A stretch of 64,000 bases of DNA from NCBI RefSeq assembly GCF_033807715.1, contig NC_084610.1:5327769-5391768 (forward strand). Direction: 5' to 3'. The translations under genes were made by a program, and so were the position numbers. Below are positions 13,440-24,600 of this stretch, one piece after another. This DNA is from Cololabis saira (Eukaryota > Chordata > Actinopteri > Beloniformes > Belonidae). The notes under the pieces were generated by a model. That model was given only the letters and a program-made list of their open reading frames with translations. It ran no database searches and was not told the DNA's origin. Positions within the stretch are counted from its first letter, which is position 1. Each line of letters begins with the position of its first letter.

Positions 13440-13889
13440 CTGAGACGAGACACACACAAACATTTACACTGTGGACAATGACAGAGAATGCCTGCAGGGA
13501 TTGTGACATTTATTTCAAGTTAAATGTCTCCTTTTCAAGTAGCTTTCGGGACTTTTGATAATTGGCTAATGACATGGGGAGGAAATTGCATTACATTAAT
13601 GAGGTTAGAAGGTTCCTACTGAGGTCATGTTTAATCTCACCAACATGGAGTACTGTGTGATTAAGACACAGTAGTGCACAACATGTGCCCCCTTCTTGTA
13701 ATCCCGTTTTTTATTTTCATTTTGATAAAAATATACAAACTCAAAATAGCGGGTTTCATTACTAGCTAAACACAGCTTTATTCTTCACCTTGCAATTATT
13801 TATTTAACAACCAAAAAGAAAAAAATGAAGCTAAATAAAGAAAAACAAAAAAACAAGATCACGTGGGCAGTACTAAGTATCCCCTTACT

Positions 13890-14100
13890 GTCTCGTTCGT
13901 TCGTTTGGTTTATTTCGAACATGTATAAAAAAAACAAGAAGAAAAGATAAGAGAAACAAATACCAGTGGGCATTCCACCACATAAAGAAAAAAACAACAT
14001 CAAAACGTATATTTCAGTTACATGTTCAAAAAGGAGTGGGGGGGGGAAGTATAAACGTATTTAATCCCACCCCCTTTCCACAACTAAACATAAATTATAT
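13890..14100 (-). mobile_element. LINE 3' end fragment (GTTCGAAATAAA type)
   Basis: On the minus strand this reads AAATACGTTTATACTTCCCC, then ACTCCTTTTTGAACATG, later TACATGTTCGAAATAAACCA followed by a short AACG repeat. The TTCGAACAT...GTTCGAAATAAA wording is shared with the LINE at 50460-50515, so both are 3' ends of the same kind of element. It may extend past 14100. Confidence 0.6.
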
Positions 14101-14190
14101 GTCTGTATTTACTTTTTAGACTATACACTAATTTGTATAAATGTATATAATTTTTACAAAAATAACCCGTTTAATACCAGATGTAAGCTC

Positions 14191-14270
14191 TATCATAAAT
14201 ATAATATAACTATGATATAAATATAATATAACTATGATATAAATATAACTATGATATAAATATAATACAT
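14191..14270 (+). repeat. AT-rich tandem repeat
   Basis: About three to four imperfect copies of ATAACTATGATATAAATAT-like sequence. It is low complexity and no function is suggested. Confidence 0.7.
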
Positions 14271-15856
14271 ATATCTAAGTAGTGTATATAAACATACAAA
14301 GACAACACGACGAAATAGCAAAACACACTCAATAGGGCATAGTCCTTTTTCAACCACTACCTTTGAGATTCCTGCTCAAAAATGACAAACCCAATTTAAA
14401 ATGACTGAATATCTCAAGTGCTACGTATGTTAATAGAAAATTAATCAAATTGTCGGTATAATTATGCCAGAGTAAAACAATACAGGGGTGACACGTTAGC
14501 ATCTGTTCAAACACTTCTCTCTTTCAAAAGGTTCAACACTTTTGAGAAGTGATATGAAGTCAAAAGTTTTAACAGAGCTAATGTTTTATAAAAGATGTCA
14601 TAAATATAGAAGCCCAGAACATCGCTTACGTAAATGAAATGTGATGCCAACAAAAGATCAACACACTTGAATCAAATTGTTTTAAAGCTGATTTGAAAAC
14701 TAAAAGAATAGTATATAACGCCTGCCTTGGTGTGGCATGTCTAAAATAAAAACAAAACGAAACAAACACATGTCTCACACCCTTCTCACACAAGAGCGAA
14801 AATAGGGCATTTTTAAGAAGAAGATGCTGCAGTAATTCTTTTTACAAAACTTGTAAATCTATTGTGTTTGACCATCAACAGAAAAATATAAAACTGCAAC
14901 GGAGCAAAATAACACCTGACGTAAAACTTGCTCTCAGCTCTTCCAGCACGACCAGCACGAACATGTGGGCTTCATTACTCCATAAATAACTGCAGATTCT
15001 GGTTGGTCAGAACTCCATAAATCCATCTTCAGTTTCTCTGGATCTTGTTTATATGTGTTTTTTGGGTCATCGACGGTGGTTAACGGCAGTAAGTTTGTGC
15101 AGTTATTTTTCCATCACAAAAACTTTTTCTTTTATTTATTTTTTATTTCGTGCTGCCTGAGGGTCTGAAGATCACAACATTTCAATATTCGTTTTAGGTC
15201 TCATCCCGCGTGTGGAGGATTTCTTCAGCTTTTCTGTGTTTTTGAATCAGATCATGTCGGGGAGATGGAGAAATCCCCAAATTCTTTTGAACCTAATTGG
15301 CTGTAAGATGTTTCATCGGCTCTTTTTTTAGAGATAATACTCATTTCAAGAGGACGACTTTCTTTAAATAAGGTGCTGTTTTAGGTGTTTTCTAATTGGT
15401 TGGAGGTTCTTCAAGCGAATCCACACCATTTTTAAATGATCGAGAAACTAACTTTCTTGGCCAATGCGATTGTTTTTAATGGAATAGTACTGAAAAGTTT
15501 GACATTATACGGACCTGTCGTGTTCCTGAGTTTATGTTGTATGTTATTTGTGTCCCTGATTATAGTGTGTGACTGCTGTTTGTTGTTGTTTTTTCCACTG
15601 TTGTAACACTGTTTCTGCTGCCCTTTTGGTCAGGTCACTCTTGGAAAAGAGATTTTAATCTCAATGAGTCTTTACATGGTTAAATAAAGGAAACTAACTA
15701 TTTTTAACCCCTCTCATGACTCCACCGTTTAGAAGAAATAAATAAAAACAGTCTTCATAGAAGGTTCACATGATGTCCATGAGGAGTTAGGGCTTTGATG
15801 TCATCCAGAAATCACTTATCTTGGTTATTAAGTGTCTTCTAATTGTTTGAAATGTT

Positions 15857-16225
15857 CTATTTTTTCAGGAGGCCCAGGATGCCGCGTGATCAATAGTCCT
15901 GTCAGGATGTTTGCTGCTCTGACACCTCGTGCTAAAAGTGTCAGACACGCAGGACGGTGAGCAGCCAGTGATTTCTGAGGGGTTGTTTATGACCTTCCTG
16001 AGGGCTCTCCTGTCCTCCTGCTGCTGAGCGGCGAGGGTGCCCTGCAGAGATGCAGCACGCCTCTCCAAGCAGCTCCTGTAGCAGGACCAGCAGCCCTTCA
16101 GCTAGATTGTATTTCCTGACGAGCATCAGGAAGAAAAGTCGCTGCGGTGCCGTGTTTCTCAGGGCAGTGGTATTAGTTTTCCACGACAGGTTGTCATCCA
16201 GGTAGACCCAGAAACCTGAAGGTGC
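15857..16225 (-). mobile_element. LINE reverse transcriptase fragment, 3' part
   Basis: Minus-strand translation gives LDDNLSWKTNTTALRN, PQRLFFLMLVRKYNLAEGLL, and later DRRALRKVIN and STRCQSSKHPD in shifted frames. These words match a common fish LINE reverse transcriptase C-terminus (L2 or Rex-like; clade not certain). Frameshifts show it is dead. It is separated from its upstream part by the foldback at 16226. Confidence 0.75.
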
Positions 16226-16631
16226 ACTGCAAAAACTCAAAATCTTAACAAGAATATTTGTCTTATTTCTAATTAAAATGTTGAATTTTTAGTCAAAAAA
16301 TCTCATTACACTTAAAACAAGAGTCATCCCCAGAAAAATAACTTATTTGACAATTTTCACCTGTTTCAAGTAAATTTTCACTTGAAATAAGTAGAAAAAT
16401 CTGCCAGTGGAACAAGATTTATCCTCTCATTACAAGCAAAAAAATCTTGTTCCACTGGCAGATTTTTCTACTTATTTTAATTGAAAATCTACTTGAAACA
16501 GGTGAAAATTGTTGTTTTGTCCATTGATGAATCTTATTTTAAGTGTAATGGGATTTTTTTTTACTAAAAATGAGACATTTTAACTAGAAATAAGACAAAT
16601 ATTCTTGTTAAGATTTTGAGTTTTTGCAGTG
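16226..16631. mobile_element. Foldback MITE with long inverted arms
   Basis: The 406-bp element runs from CACTGCAAAAACTCAAAATC to the matching inverted GATTTTGAGTTTTTGCAGTG. The arms are about 190 bp each (for example ATCTGCCAGTGGAACAAGAT near the centre on one side and its complement on the other), with a loop of roughly 20 bp near 16425. It is inserted in a LINE. It resembles the CACTGCAAAAA foldback elements widespread in fish. Confidence 0.85.
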
Positions 16632-16735
16632 TGGAGATCGTCTCCACACAAACGCTGTTCATAGTGAGAGGCTGCAGGCTGGATCTGGTCAGTCTGAAGT
16701 CCAATGACAAGTCCAGAAATTCAGCCACACGTGTT
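16632..16735 (-). mobile_element. LINE reverse transcriptase fragment, upstream part
   Basis: On the minus strand this reads CTTGTCATTGGACTTCAGAC, then GCCTCTCACTATGAACAGCG and TTTGTGTGGAGACGATCTCC. It continues directly into the CTTCAGGTTTCTGG sequence beyond the foldback, so one LINE was interrupted. The upper limit is approximate. Confidence 0.6.
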
Positions 16736-17402
16736 CAAGTCAGAATCCAAACCAGAGTATGAACGTCAGCAATCAGAAGATTGCTGGAACCAGAAAAAGC
16801 TGGAAAAATGTCTGTTGCATCCTAACAACCAATGACATATTTCTTAAATGACAATGTGGGAAAAAAAATTTAAATAAACAGATCTCCTGCAAAACTTTCA
16901 TAGATGAATAAAATATTTTCAGTTTTCATGAAAACAAAGTGACAAAATGTTTCAAGAAGATGCCACCAGGAAAGAGAAACAGGGGACAGAGCTGGGCTCA
17001 GAAAGACAGCGAGTCTCAGGTGACTTTGTTGATATTTTATCAGAGTTATGAAATCTGGAGACCTTTAACACTTGGACGTGTAAAAACATGAAGCTGTGTT
17101 TGAGAACGCTGAAAATAAACCTTATATAAAGTCTGGTTTAGTGAGATGAAATATTCAGAGTCCAGGGAAAATCCTTCATCCTCAAAAGACCATGTGAAGG
17201 ACAGGAAAAATGTATTAAAAAAATATATTAAATTAAGTTAACATGCGCATTTTTCGAAAAAAAAAATCCTCATAAAGCCAAAACTACGAGAATAATTTGT
17301 CACAGCAGCAAACAAGCCTTGCTTTTCCTTCAGACAAAACTGTTTTAAAGCTGCTATATGTAATATTTACACTTAAAAAAAAACATAGGGCTACATAGTG
17401 TG

Positions 17403-17777
17403 TGTTACAACCAAAAACATAATAATGGCCAATAACGTAATAACTGCCAATAACGTAATCATTTTGGCCATTTCAAATGTAATAAGGCCAATAGTGTAAT
17501 AATGTGCCAATAATGTAATAAAACTTTTGAGCCAATAACGTAATAACTTTTTGCCGATAATGTAATAAGGCATTACATTATTGGCTGGTTATTACGTTAT
17601 TGGCCTGGTATTAAAAAATTATTACAAAATTATTACATTATCGGCAAAAAGTTATTACATTATTGACTCAAAAGTTTTATTACATTATTGGCACATTATT
17701 ACACTATTGGCTTTATTACATTTTAAATGGCCAAAATTATTACATTATTGGCAGTTATTACGTTTTTGGTTGTAACA
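17403..17777. mobile_element. Foldback element built from CCAATAACGTAATAA repeats
   Basis: The ends are TGTTACAACCAAAAAC and its inverted form GTTTTTGGTTGTAACA. Both arms consist of many short copies of GCCAATAACGTAATAA or the complement TTATTACATTATTGGC, so the element is both palindromic and tandemly repeated. The centre is near 17590. No coding capacity is visible. Confidence 0.8.
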
Positions 17778-18789
17778 AGTGTGCCTTTACCATCACCACC
17801 ATTTAAACAAAAACAGCAGATTGAAACTGTTTCCACTCTATTAAGACTAATAATTTAAAACCATGTCAGCATAAGGTGACCAGAATTAATTGGAAATAAA
17901 AAAGGCAGTTAGCAGGGACTGTCCTGTCCAGATAATTAGGAGTTTTACACACACATCCATTTATGAGCAAATAAATGCAGAAGTGCAGAGTTCTGTCGGA
18001 GCTGGCAGTTGCCACTGTGGACCTCAGTGTGCCCACTACTGGGCTAATCACAGTCTGGTGTCAGCTGCTATCACAGCCGACAAAGAGGAACAGCTCACCA
18101 GCTGTGCACACACAAAACAAATCCAATTCATGGCTTTGACAAGCCTCCTCCGTGCTGCTTCCCTGCCAGTCACAGCTGACACCGAACAGCATCCCAGCAG
18201 CTGGCCGGGTCACCCGTCTTACCACTAGCCGCTCGGCAAAGCACAGGCTACTAAATATAAAGAGCGGGAGCTGGCACCTGCAGCAGAGCCACACACAGAT
18301 TTGCACGCAAATTCATGTGCAACATTCAGTGAATATCTCAGGGAACTAACGCGTGCAGATATGTGCACCCCAAATGTATAAATATGGAATTATTAGTACA
18401 TATAGTCGTGTACAAATACAACAAAAATGAATAAAAATGAACCCCAACATCGGCTGGTATAATACTGATGAAGAGAACCCAACACCTACATCTTAAACCC
18501 TTCAGACCTCACTGTGGATGTCAAACATTAAAGACACTATATGTAGTAATATAACTTCTCACCACATGGAAACAACAAAGTGTCTTTCTAGTGTCGGACT
18601 ATCCTTCCTCATTAGAGCACAGCATTGACTCGTCTGTCAACATAGCAGATCTATACGCCCCCATGTGGTCAGAAGTGGTATTGTTAGATAGAGTGGCTTT
18701 TGACTCCCTTACACAGTTGGAAAATTAAACAAGTACAGTTTGACCATCAGGAGTAAATTATCTTCTCTGTGAAAAAAGAATGGTACAAC

Positions 18790-19260
18790 TAAATGAACCA
18801 AAAGACTTCTGGAACAATGTCCAATGAACAGATGAGCCCAAAGAGGAGCCGTCTGGCCTTTATTCCTTATCGTATAGTTGTGCCATGTTTGGAGAAAACC
18901 AAATCAATCCAGTAGTGGGGGAATTATCCTTGAGGCAAATGTGAGCATATCTGTCTGGCGGGTGAAACTGTGTGGAAAACAAGCCATGCATGGGGGTAAT
19001 GATCTAAAGAACGTGAGCAGATCTCAACAATGGCTGAAAAATAACCTTGACAAATCTGTGCATCAATGAATGTCCATGACCTCAATGAAGAGCAGTAGTG
19101 TTATAAAGAAGAATGAACCCAAATGTATCCACACTGAGTGGAGAGGGTGATAAAGTCATACAGTTATAGCGGCTAATGGTCAAGCTACAACCTAATGAAT
19201 CATGGCGGTACTCAGGATTGCCTACAAGTTTCTTTTTTCCTCATTTATGCCTTAATTTTT
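18790..19260 (+). mobile_element. Tc1-like transposase gene remnant
   Basis: The DNA contains GACTTCTGGAACAATGTCC, AACAGATGAGCCCAAAGAGG, GTGCCATGTTTGGAGAAAAC, GTGATAAAGTCATACAG and GAATCATGGCGGTACTCAGG, in the order expected for the 3' half of a fish Tc1/mariner transposase and its 3' end. Stop codons and internal deletions are frequent, so it is a fossil. No terminal inverted repeats were identified. Confidence 0.7.
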
Positions 19261-20454
19261 CATCAATGATTAAAGGCATGGTCAAAGGGTTCCATACTGT
19301 TTTTCATCTGTGGTCGTATGTGACCAACAGTATTATGTTTTTAAAAAAGGTGGTGCATGCCACATCCCCGGCCAAAACACAAATGTCCACCAACGTGCAG
19401 AGAAGCAATGCCCCTGATCAATACACGTCCTAATGAGCAGTCAGCCTATCGGCTCCCTCGTTGGCTGTGGTTTATCAGCAGTATAATCACCCAGCTTGAC
19501 CACAGCCATCAAGCAATATAATGAGATCATATATCAGTTGGTCAGCCACACGAGCACTCACTCAATGTGATATAAAACCATCAGCGCAATAGGACTGGCG
19601 GTGGCAGTGCCAGGCCGGTCCGCAGGATGGATGACATGGCCTGCAGCTCGGCACTCACACGTCCTTTAATGGCTATTGTTATGGCTGGGCCTGAAGGCGG
19701 AAGCGTAAGCCTGCTGAGATGGCACTGCTGGAAGTGAGCTGGCGAGACGACGAGAGGGAAGGAAAATGACCAATAAATTCTAGCAGAGGAAGAAATGGCG
19801 AAGCGAGAGAAATGAAAGAAGTGAAAGAGTTCAGAGTCATCGTGTCATCAGACAGTGTTTGTCTCCAGTTCACAACTGCACTAGTTTTAAAGGAAAAGAA
19901 TGAAATTATGAGATACCCGACTTTTCTTTAAGGTCATATTGCTGGGGCTGCCACCTTGGCAAACTATGAAAAAAAATACATTTTTAAATCCAAGAACTGC
20001 TGCCTAAACTTAAATGAACAGAAAAAGGATACAAGTCACACATTAATGCGGGACACGTAACAACAGCAGACGGCAAACAAACCCCAGTCTCCTCAGAAAA
20101 CCCAGACACCTTGCTGTCTTAGAATTTTTACTGGGAAACCAAATCCATTTGTCCTGCAGAAAAAATTCTCTGGAACCTTTAAATTATAACTCTGAGTATA
20201 ATAACCGTATTGGAGAGGCAAGAAAATAACATGACTGAGTCTGGAGAGCCTGTGTGTCAGAAATATCAACATTATCTAGTCTATTCAAAGGGAAAAAAAC
20301 GTTCAAGTCAAAGGTCCAGAATTAATTTGAGGTCTCACTGAATTCACTACTTTGCAGAAATTTCAAAGATCTGTTTTTACATTTAGATTCATTTAGTAAA
20401 ACATACAGAAACCGGAGGAACTTTGCACCTAATATATCACTGGGATTACCAAAG

Positions 20455-20575
20455 TATTCAACTTAACAAAATTGAATTATTTGAACTAAAGGGAACTATA
20501 TTGAACCAATTTTGACTGGACTGAACTGAGTCGAACTGAAGTAAATTGAGTTGAATTAACTTAAAGGGAACTGAA
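20455..20575 (+). repeat. Degenerate GAACTGAATT tandem repeat
   Basis: A run of imperfect units such as TTGAACTAAAGG, TTGAACCAATTTTGAC, TGGACTGAACTGAG and TCGAACTGAAG. It is low complexity, with no further meaning evident. Confidence 0.6.
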
Positions 20576-21054
20576 TATTTCTTTAGTTTGAAATTCTTTT
20601 TTATTTCCAAGTTGTGTCAAACCTGCCTTTTTCCTCCCTTTTTTGTTTTTATAACCAAATAGATTTATATAGCACATTTAGCTTTGGTTCTTCTTTAGAT
20701 CAGCCTCTCAGTGATTGGCTGTCATCCCCATTGTTCAACATGTGTATAGGCATGTTTACTTATTTACTTACTTGTTTGTTGCATCTGTTCATATCTCTGT
20801 AACATGTCATGGCATCAATAAGCGCGTGGGAGCTTGCAGCACAGTTGCACAACTCGATGCACAGAGTTTAGGTTCTCGCATGATGCAACAAATCCAATAT
20901 CTGAAGGCATGTGAACCGGAATGTCCGTCTTCTGCCAGTTCAAAGTTTAGAGGCTTCTCATGAAAGAAGCACAACCCATGATTCAATAGCTTGAAAATCA
21001 TCTTTGCCATGAATATCTAGAAAAAGGGAAATACTGATATTGTAGACATTTTCA

Positions 21055-21743
21055 GGCCACGTTTACACAGAGCCGGGTATTTACAAAAACTGATATTTCC
21101 CCCTCTACGTTTTGAAAAATATCCTCGTTTACACAAACCCGCATACATACGCTGTTAAGGTGCTATGAGCATCCAAACCTGCAGGGGGCAGTGTAACGAG
21201 AAGCGTAAAGTCATGCTATCCAATCAGAATCCTGGAAAAAAACGTCAACAGTGAAGCCTGAATGATATGGTTCTGCGTTAAATCGACGGCGTAGCCTACT
21301 GTACGTACGGTGCGCGTCGCCGCGTACCCTACGCCGTAGGCTCTGCGTTGGTGTAACGCGGAACCATAAATCAGCCAGTTACTTCCAAGACGGAACGAGA
21401 GTCTTTGGTTTTGAGTGACAGAGAAGTGGAGTTACTTTTAAGTGTGACTTTAGAATATAAAACAGGTAAAATACAAGAAAATATTGACGGTGGCCAAACA
21501 AATTGTAAACACAGGTCGCACAAATGATGCTGGTGACGTTTCTGTGGCATAATGTGACGTTCTGAAGCCTAAATGTCAGTTTCTCCGATTGAGCAAACGT
21601 GAAAACTGAGTTTTTGAAAATCTCCACTTTGGCCGGAGTTTTCAGAAGTGATCATTTTTGGTGACTTTGAGCTTCGTTTTCGTGTAAACGAACGGCCAAA
21701 ACGCATGAAAACGCCACTGTTTTTGCTCCGTGTAAACGGGGCC
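21055..21743. mobile_element. MITE with GGCC...GTTTACAC termini, hosting a palindromic MITE
   Basis: The termini GGCCACGTTTACACAGAGC and GCTCCGTGTAAACGGGGCC are inverted repeats, flanked on both sides by TCA (21052-21054 and 21744-21746). Interior copies of the CGTTTACACAAA motif are present near 21120. The 21256-21376 palindrome is inserted within it. The superfamily is uncertain; 3-bp duplication would suit PIF/Harbinger. Confidence 0.65.
21256..21376. mobile_element. GC-rich palindromic MITE, copy 1
   Basis: About 120 bp with arms GGTTCTGCGTTAAATCGACG and the complementary AACGCGGAACCATAAATCAG, and an inner palindromic core (ACGGCGTAG, GTACGTACGGTGCGCG, CTACGCCGTAGG). The same family occurs at 62095-62222 and, as one arm only, at about 8852-8881. 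Confidence 0.8.
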
Positions 21744-22446
21744 TCAGTCTCCAACATCAGTATTGAGGAATTCTGGACAAATATTCTTTATAGCGCTCTC
21801 TTAGATTAATGGTGAGTTTGGGATGTTTGTGCATTTCTGTTGAGTATTGCAATACGCTGGTATAGAGCGTAGCTCATGGTCGACACAATCACAAACGCCC
21901 ACTGATCATTACCGGTCCACCGCCGTGCTCCACAGTGAGTATGTGGGGTTTATGTTTGATTCTGGTAAACACTGGGCATTAAAGCCAAAAGGCCTCAACC
22001 TTAGCTCTAAAATAAAGAGTAGAAGACTAAATGGGTGTGAATGCTGAGAAACAGCCAAAAAGGGCTTCTCTTTTTCTCATAAATAATCCGTATCTAACTC
22101 TTTAACAATGAATGCTCTAAAACTACAATGTTTGGCTTCTAAATGGCTGATAACTACATTTACTTCGGCACCGAGGATCAGGTTCATTCTGGTATTTAGA
22201 TAACAATGTGCTTGTGCATACATTGCATGAATAACAGGAAAACAAGTGCAGCTGGAGGTAGAGAGCAACGCTGGGATTCAGAGAGAGCACACAGAGCTGG
22301 TGATGGAGCAGTAATAAGAGCAGATGGTGACAGGCTGTATCTGTTATTGTTTGATTAGGACAAGGCTGGACCGGACTGAGAGGAGGCCGAGGAGAGAGGT
22401 CTATTAAATACAATACAGACTCAAGGCCAGTAAAACTCTCTTGAGC

Positions 22447-22509
22447 TTGCTCTCACTCTCTCTCTCTCTCACACACTCACACACACACATACATACACAC
22501 ACACACACT
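22447..22509 (+). repeat. TC and CA microsatellite
   Basis: A CT tract followed by an interrupted CA tract (with CATACATA). It is simple sequence. Confidence 0.9.
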
Positions 22510-23588
22510 CCTCACGCCACTTTATTTACCAGCTAATAATGCACCGTGCCTTTGCCAAATGAGCTTCACTGGTGGCGCAGTGGACAGGATACGGACGCTT
22601 CATTGGACAAATAAGCAGTATGTTTGAGCCTCCAGCTAGAATACATTCCCAGAATTACTGCGTATTGAATAAGTAAACAGTGTCTTCAAACAGAGACTTG
22701 GTCTGTGAACCCTCAGGTGTACGCTTTAATATTCACATTACCCAGTCAAAATGCTACATTTGTTCTGCTTTGTAATTGAAACACACTGAGGTGAGACAGC
22801 ATTGTCATGCTCTACCGTTGTGCCTTAAAGCAATAATAGTAGGTCGATTTAAAGCATGTCTCAAAACACAGGCCTTTTTCAAACTACTTAAACTACTATT
22901 TATATAGATATTCCACAATGAAGAATCCAATAAAAATGAGTCAAAGAGGATCATTAAACTCTTTGAGTATACTTGAGTATATTTGAGTTCTCTCATGGTG
23001 TTGCACAAGGGCCAGCGAGCTGGCGAAACACTGCTCTTTTTGTTCTTTTCTTTTAATTTTCTTGAGATTTTCTACTGATGTTTTTCCTTTGAAAAGCTGA
23101 TTTTTGAAATGTTTTTCTTGCTGCGTTGAATGCTACACAGCTCAATGGATTTCCACTGGTAATTCTGGCACTCTCACATCTGTTTTTGAGTAGCCATGAC
23201 AACAGGACAATTGTTTACATAAAAGACCAGCTGATGTGGCATATTAAGGGCAGAGACCGCAGAAAGAAGAGTAAGTCTAAAGGAGGAGAGACAATACATA
23301 GTAAAAACAAAAATGAAACTGAAGAAGCATCCCTGCACCCTCAATATTTAACGTTGTTCTCCTAATGTGCCAGTTGTCAACTGTTTTAATCCTATCCTTT
23401 AAAAAACAGACAAACCATGACCTTTTTTTTCCATTGCATTTATTATTATTATTATTATTTTTTTTTTAATGTAGCCAAAAAGAAAAAAAGGGAAATACCA
23501 AGTACCCCATTGTTGCTTCCACAAGTTACAGCCAGGGTTTTAATAACTGTCAACCTTGAATTAAATTACCATCAGCAGTTGTGCAGAA

Positions 23589-23592
<4 letters not shown>

Positions 23593-23675
<83 letters not shown>
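23593..23675. repeat. (TA)n microsatellite
   Basis: About 41 uninterrupted AT dinucleotides. The open frame of alternating Ile and Tyr here is an artefact of the repeat. Confidence 0.95.
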
Positions 23676-23682
<7 letters not shown>

Positions 23683-23756
23683 GTGTTGTTATTGTTTACC
23701 GAAATATTCTAGATGCAAATGTGAGATCACCCGTCTGACAGAAAAACAATCAAGGA

Positions 23757-23870
23757 TTAATGCAGACCTCAGCCCAACTGAAATGTTGTGGTCTATACAT
23801 ACATGAATGACCAAAAAACCTTGATTATGTGAAGCAATCTTGAAAAGAATAATGGACCAGATGGATTAAG
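23757..23870 (+). mobile_element. Tc1-like remnant
   Basis: Contains GCAGACCTCAGCCCAACTGA, AATGTTGTGG and later AAAAGAATAATGGACCAGA, wording that fits the conserved SPDLNPTEMLW...KEEWAK part of fish Tc1-like transposases. A further Tc1-like 3' piece (GGAATTATGGTGGTACTAAG) lies near 25019. Both are decayed. Confidence 0.5.
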
Positions 23871-24384
23871 TCATGCAGGAAATGACTATTTCTAGCTATT
23901 GCTACTCAAGATAGATCCATTTTTAGTACCCCAGTGATTCAAAAACCTGATCCATCAGCCGATTGAGACTGGGGGTACTTGGTATTACCCATATGATTTT
24001 TTGTTTTTATTCCTTTGCTTTTGGCTGGTACTATAATTTCTGTTTTTGGATTGAAAACATTACTGGAATTAAAATTATTAGAACAGGAACAGGCTGTTTC
24101 GTTTTTGTTTTGTAAGAGAAGTCAAACATTTTTAAAGGAAAATGAGAGCAAAAAATCCAAAAGAAACCAAGTGTTTTCCCCGCTGGTCCTTTAGAATCGT
24201 TGTATTTCACCCCAACAACATGCTCGCTCCTTCATAACTCCTGATTGGATGAACACATCTGATACAGGAATAACATAAAAACTGAGCAGCAGTGCTGTGT
24301 TTTCTGCCAGATTCTGTTTTTCCAGCCTTCAACTGTCCAGTTTTGCTAAGCCTGTGCCCACCAAAGCCCCAGATTTCTGTTCTT

Positions 24385-24600
24385 GGCCGACAGGATTGGA
24401 ACCAGTTTTACTTCTGCTGTTCTGGTCCATCTGCCTCCAGCTCATGCATCCCAAGATGCTTCTCTGCTCACAGTTGTGCGCTTGTCATGGCTAACCTAGT
24501 CTTTCTGTTAACTCAGACCAGTCTGCTCTTCTGTGACCTCGTTTGGTGATGATCATGGTCGGGATTTTCTCAGTTTCGTGATGTTTAAAAGACACAAACT
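24385..24600 (+). repeat. Possible dispersed fish repeat
   Basis: The wording TGCTGTTCTGGTCCATCTGC, AGATGCTTCTCTGCTCACAG and CAGACCAGTCTGCTCTTCTG resembles a repeat I remember from many fish genomes. I cannot name the family, and the limits are approximate. The 85-residue open frame here is probably by chance. Confidence 0.45.
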
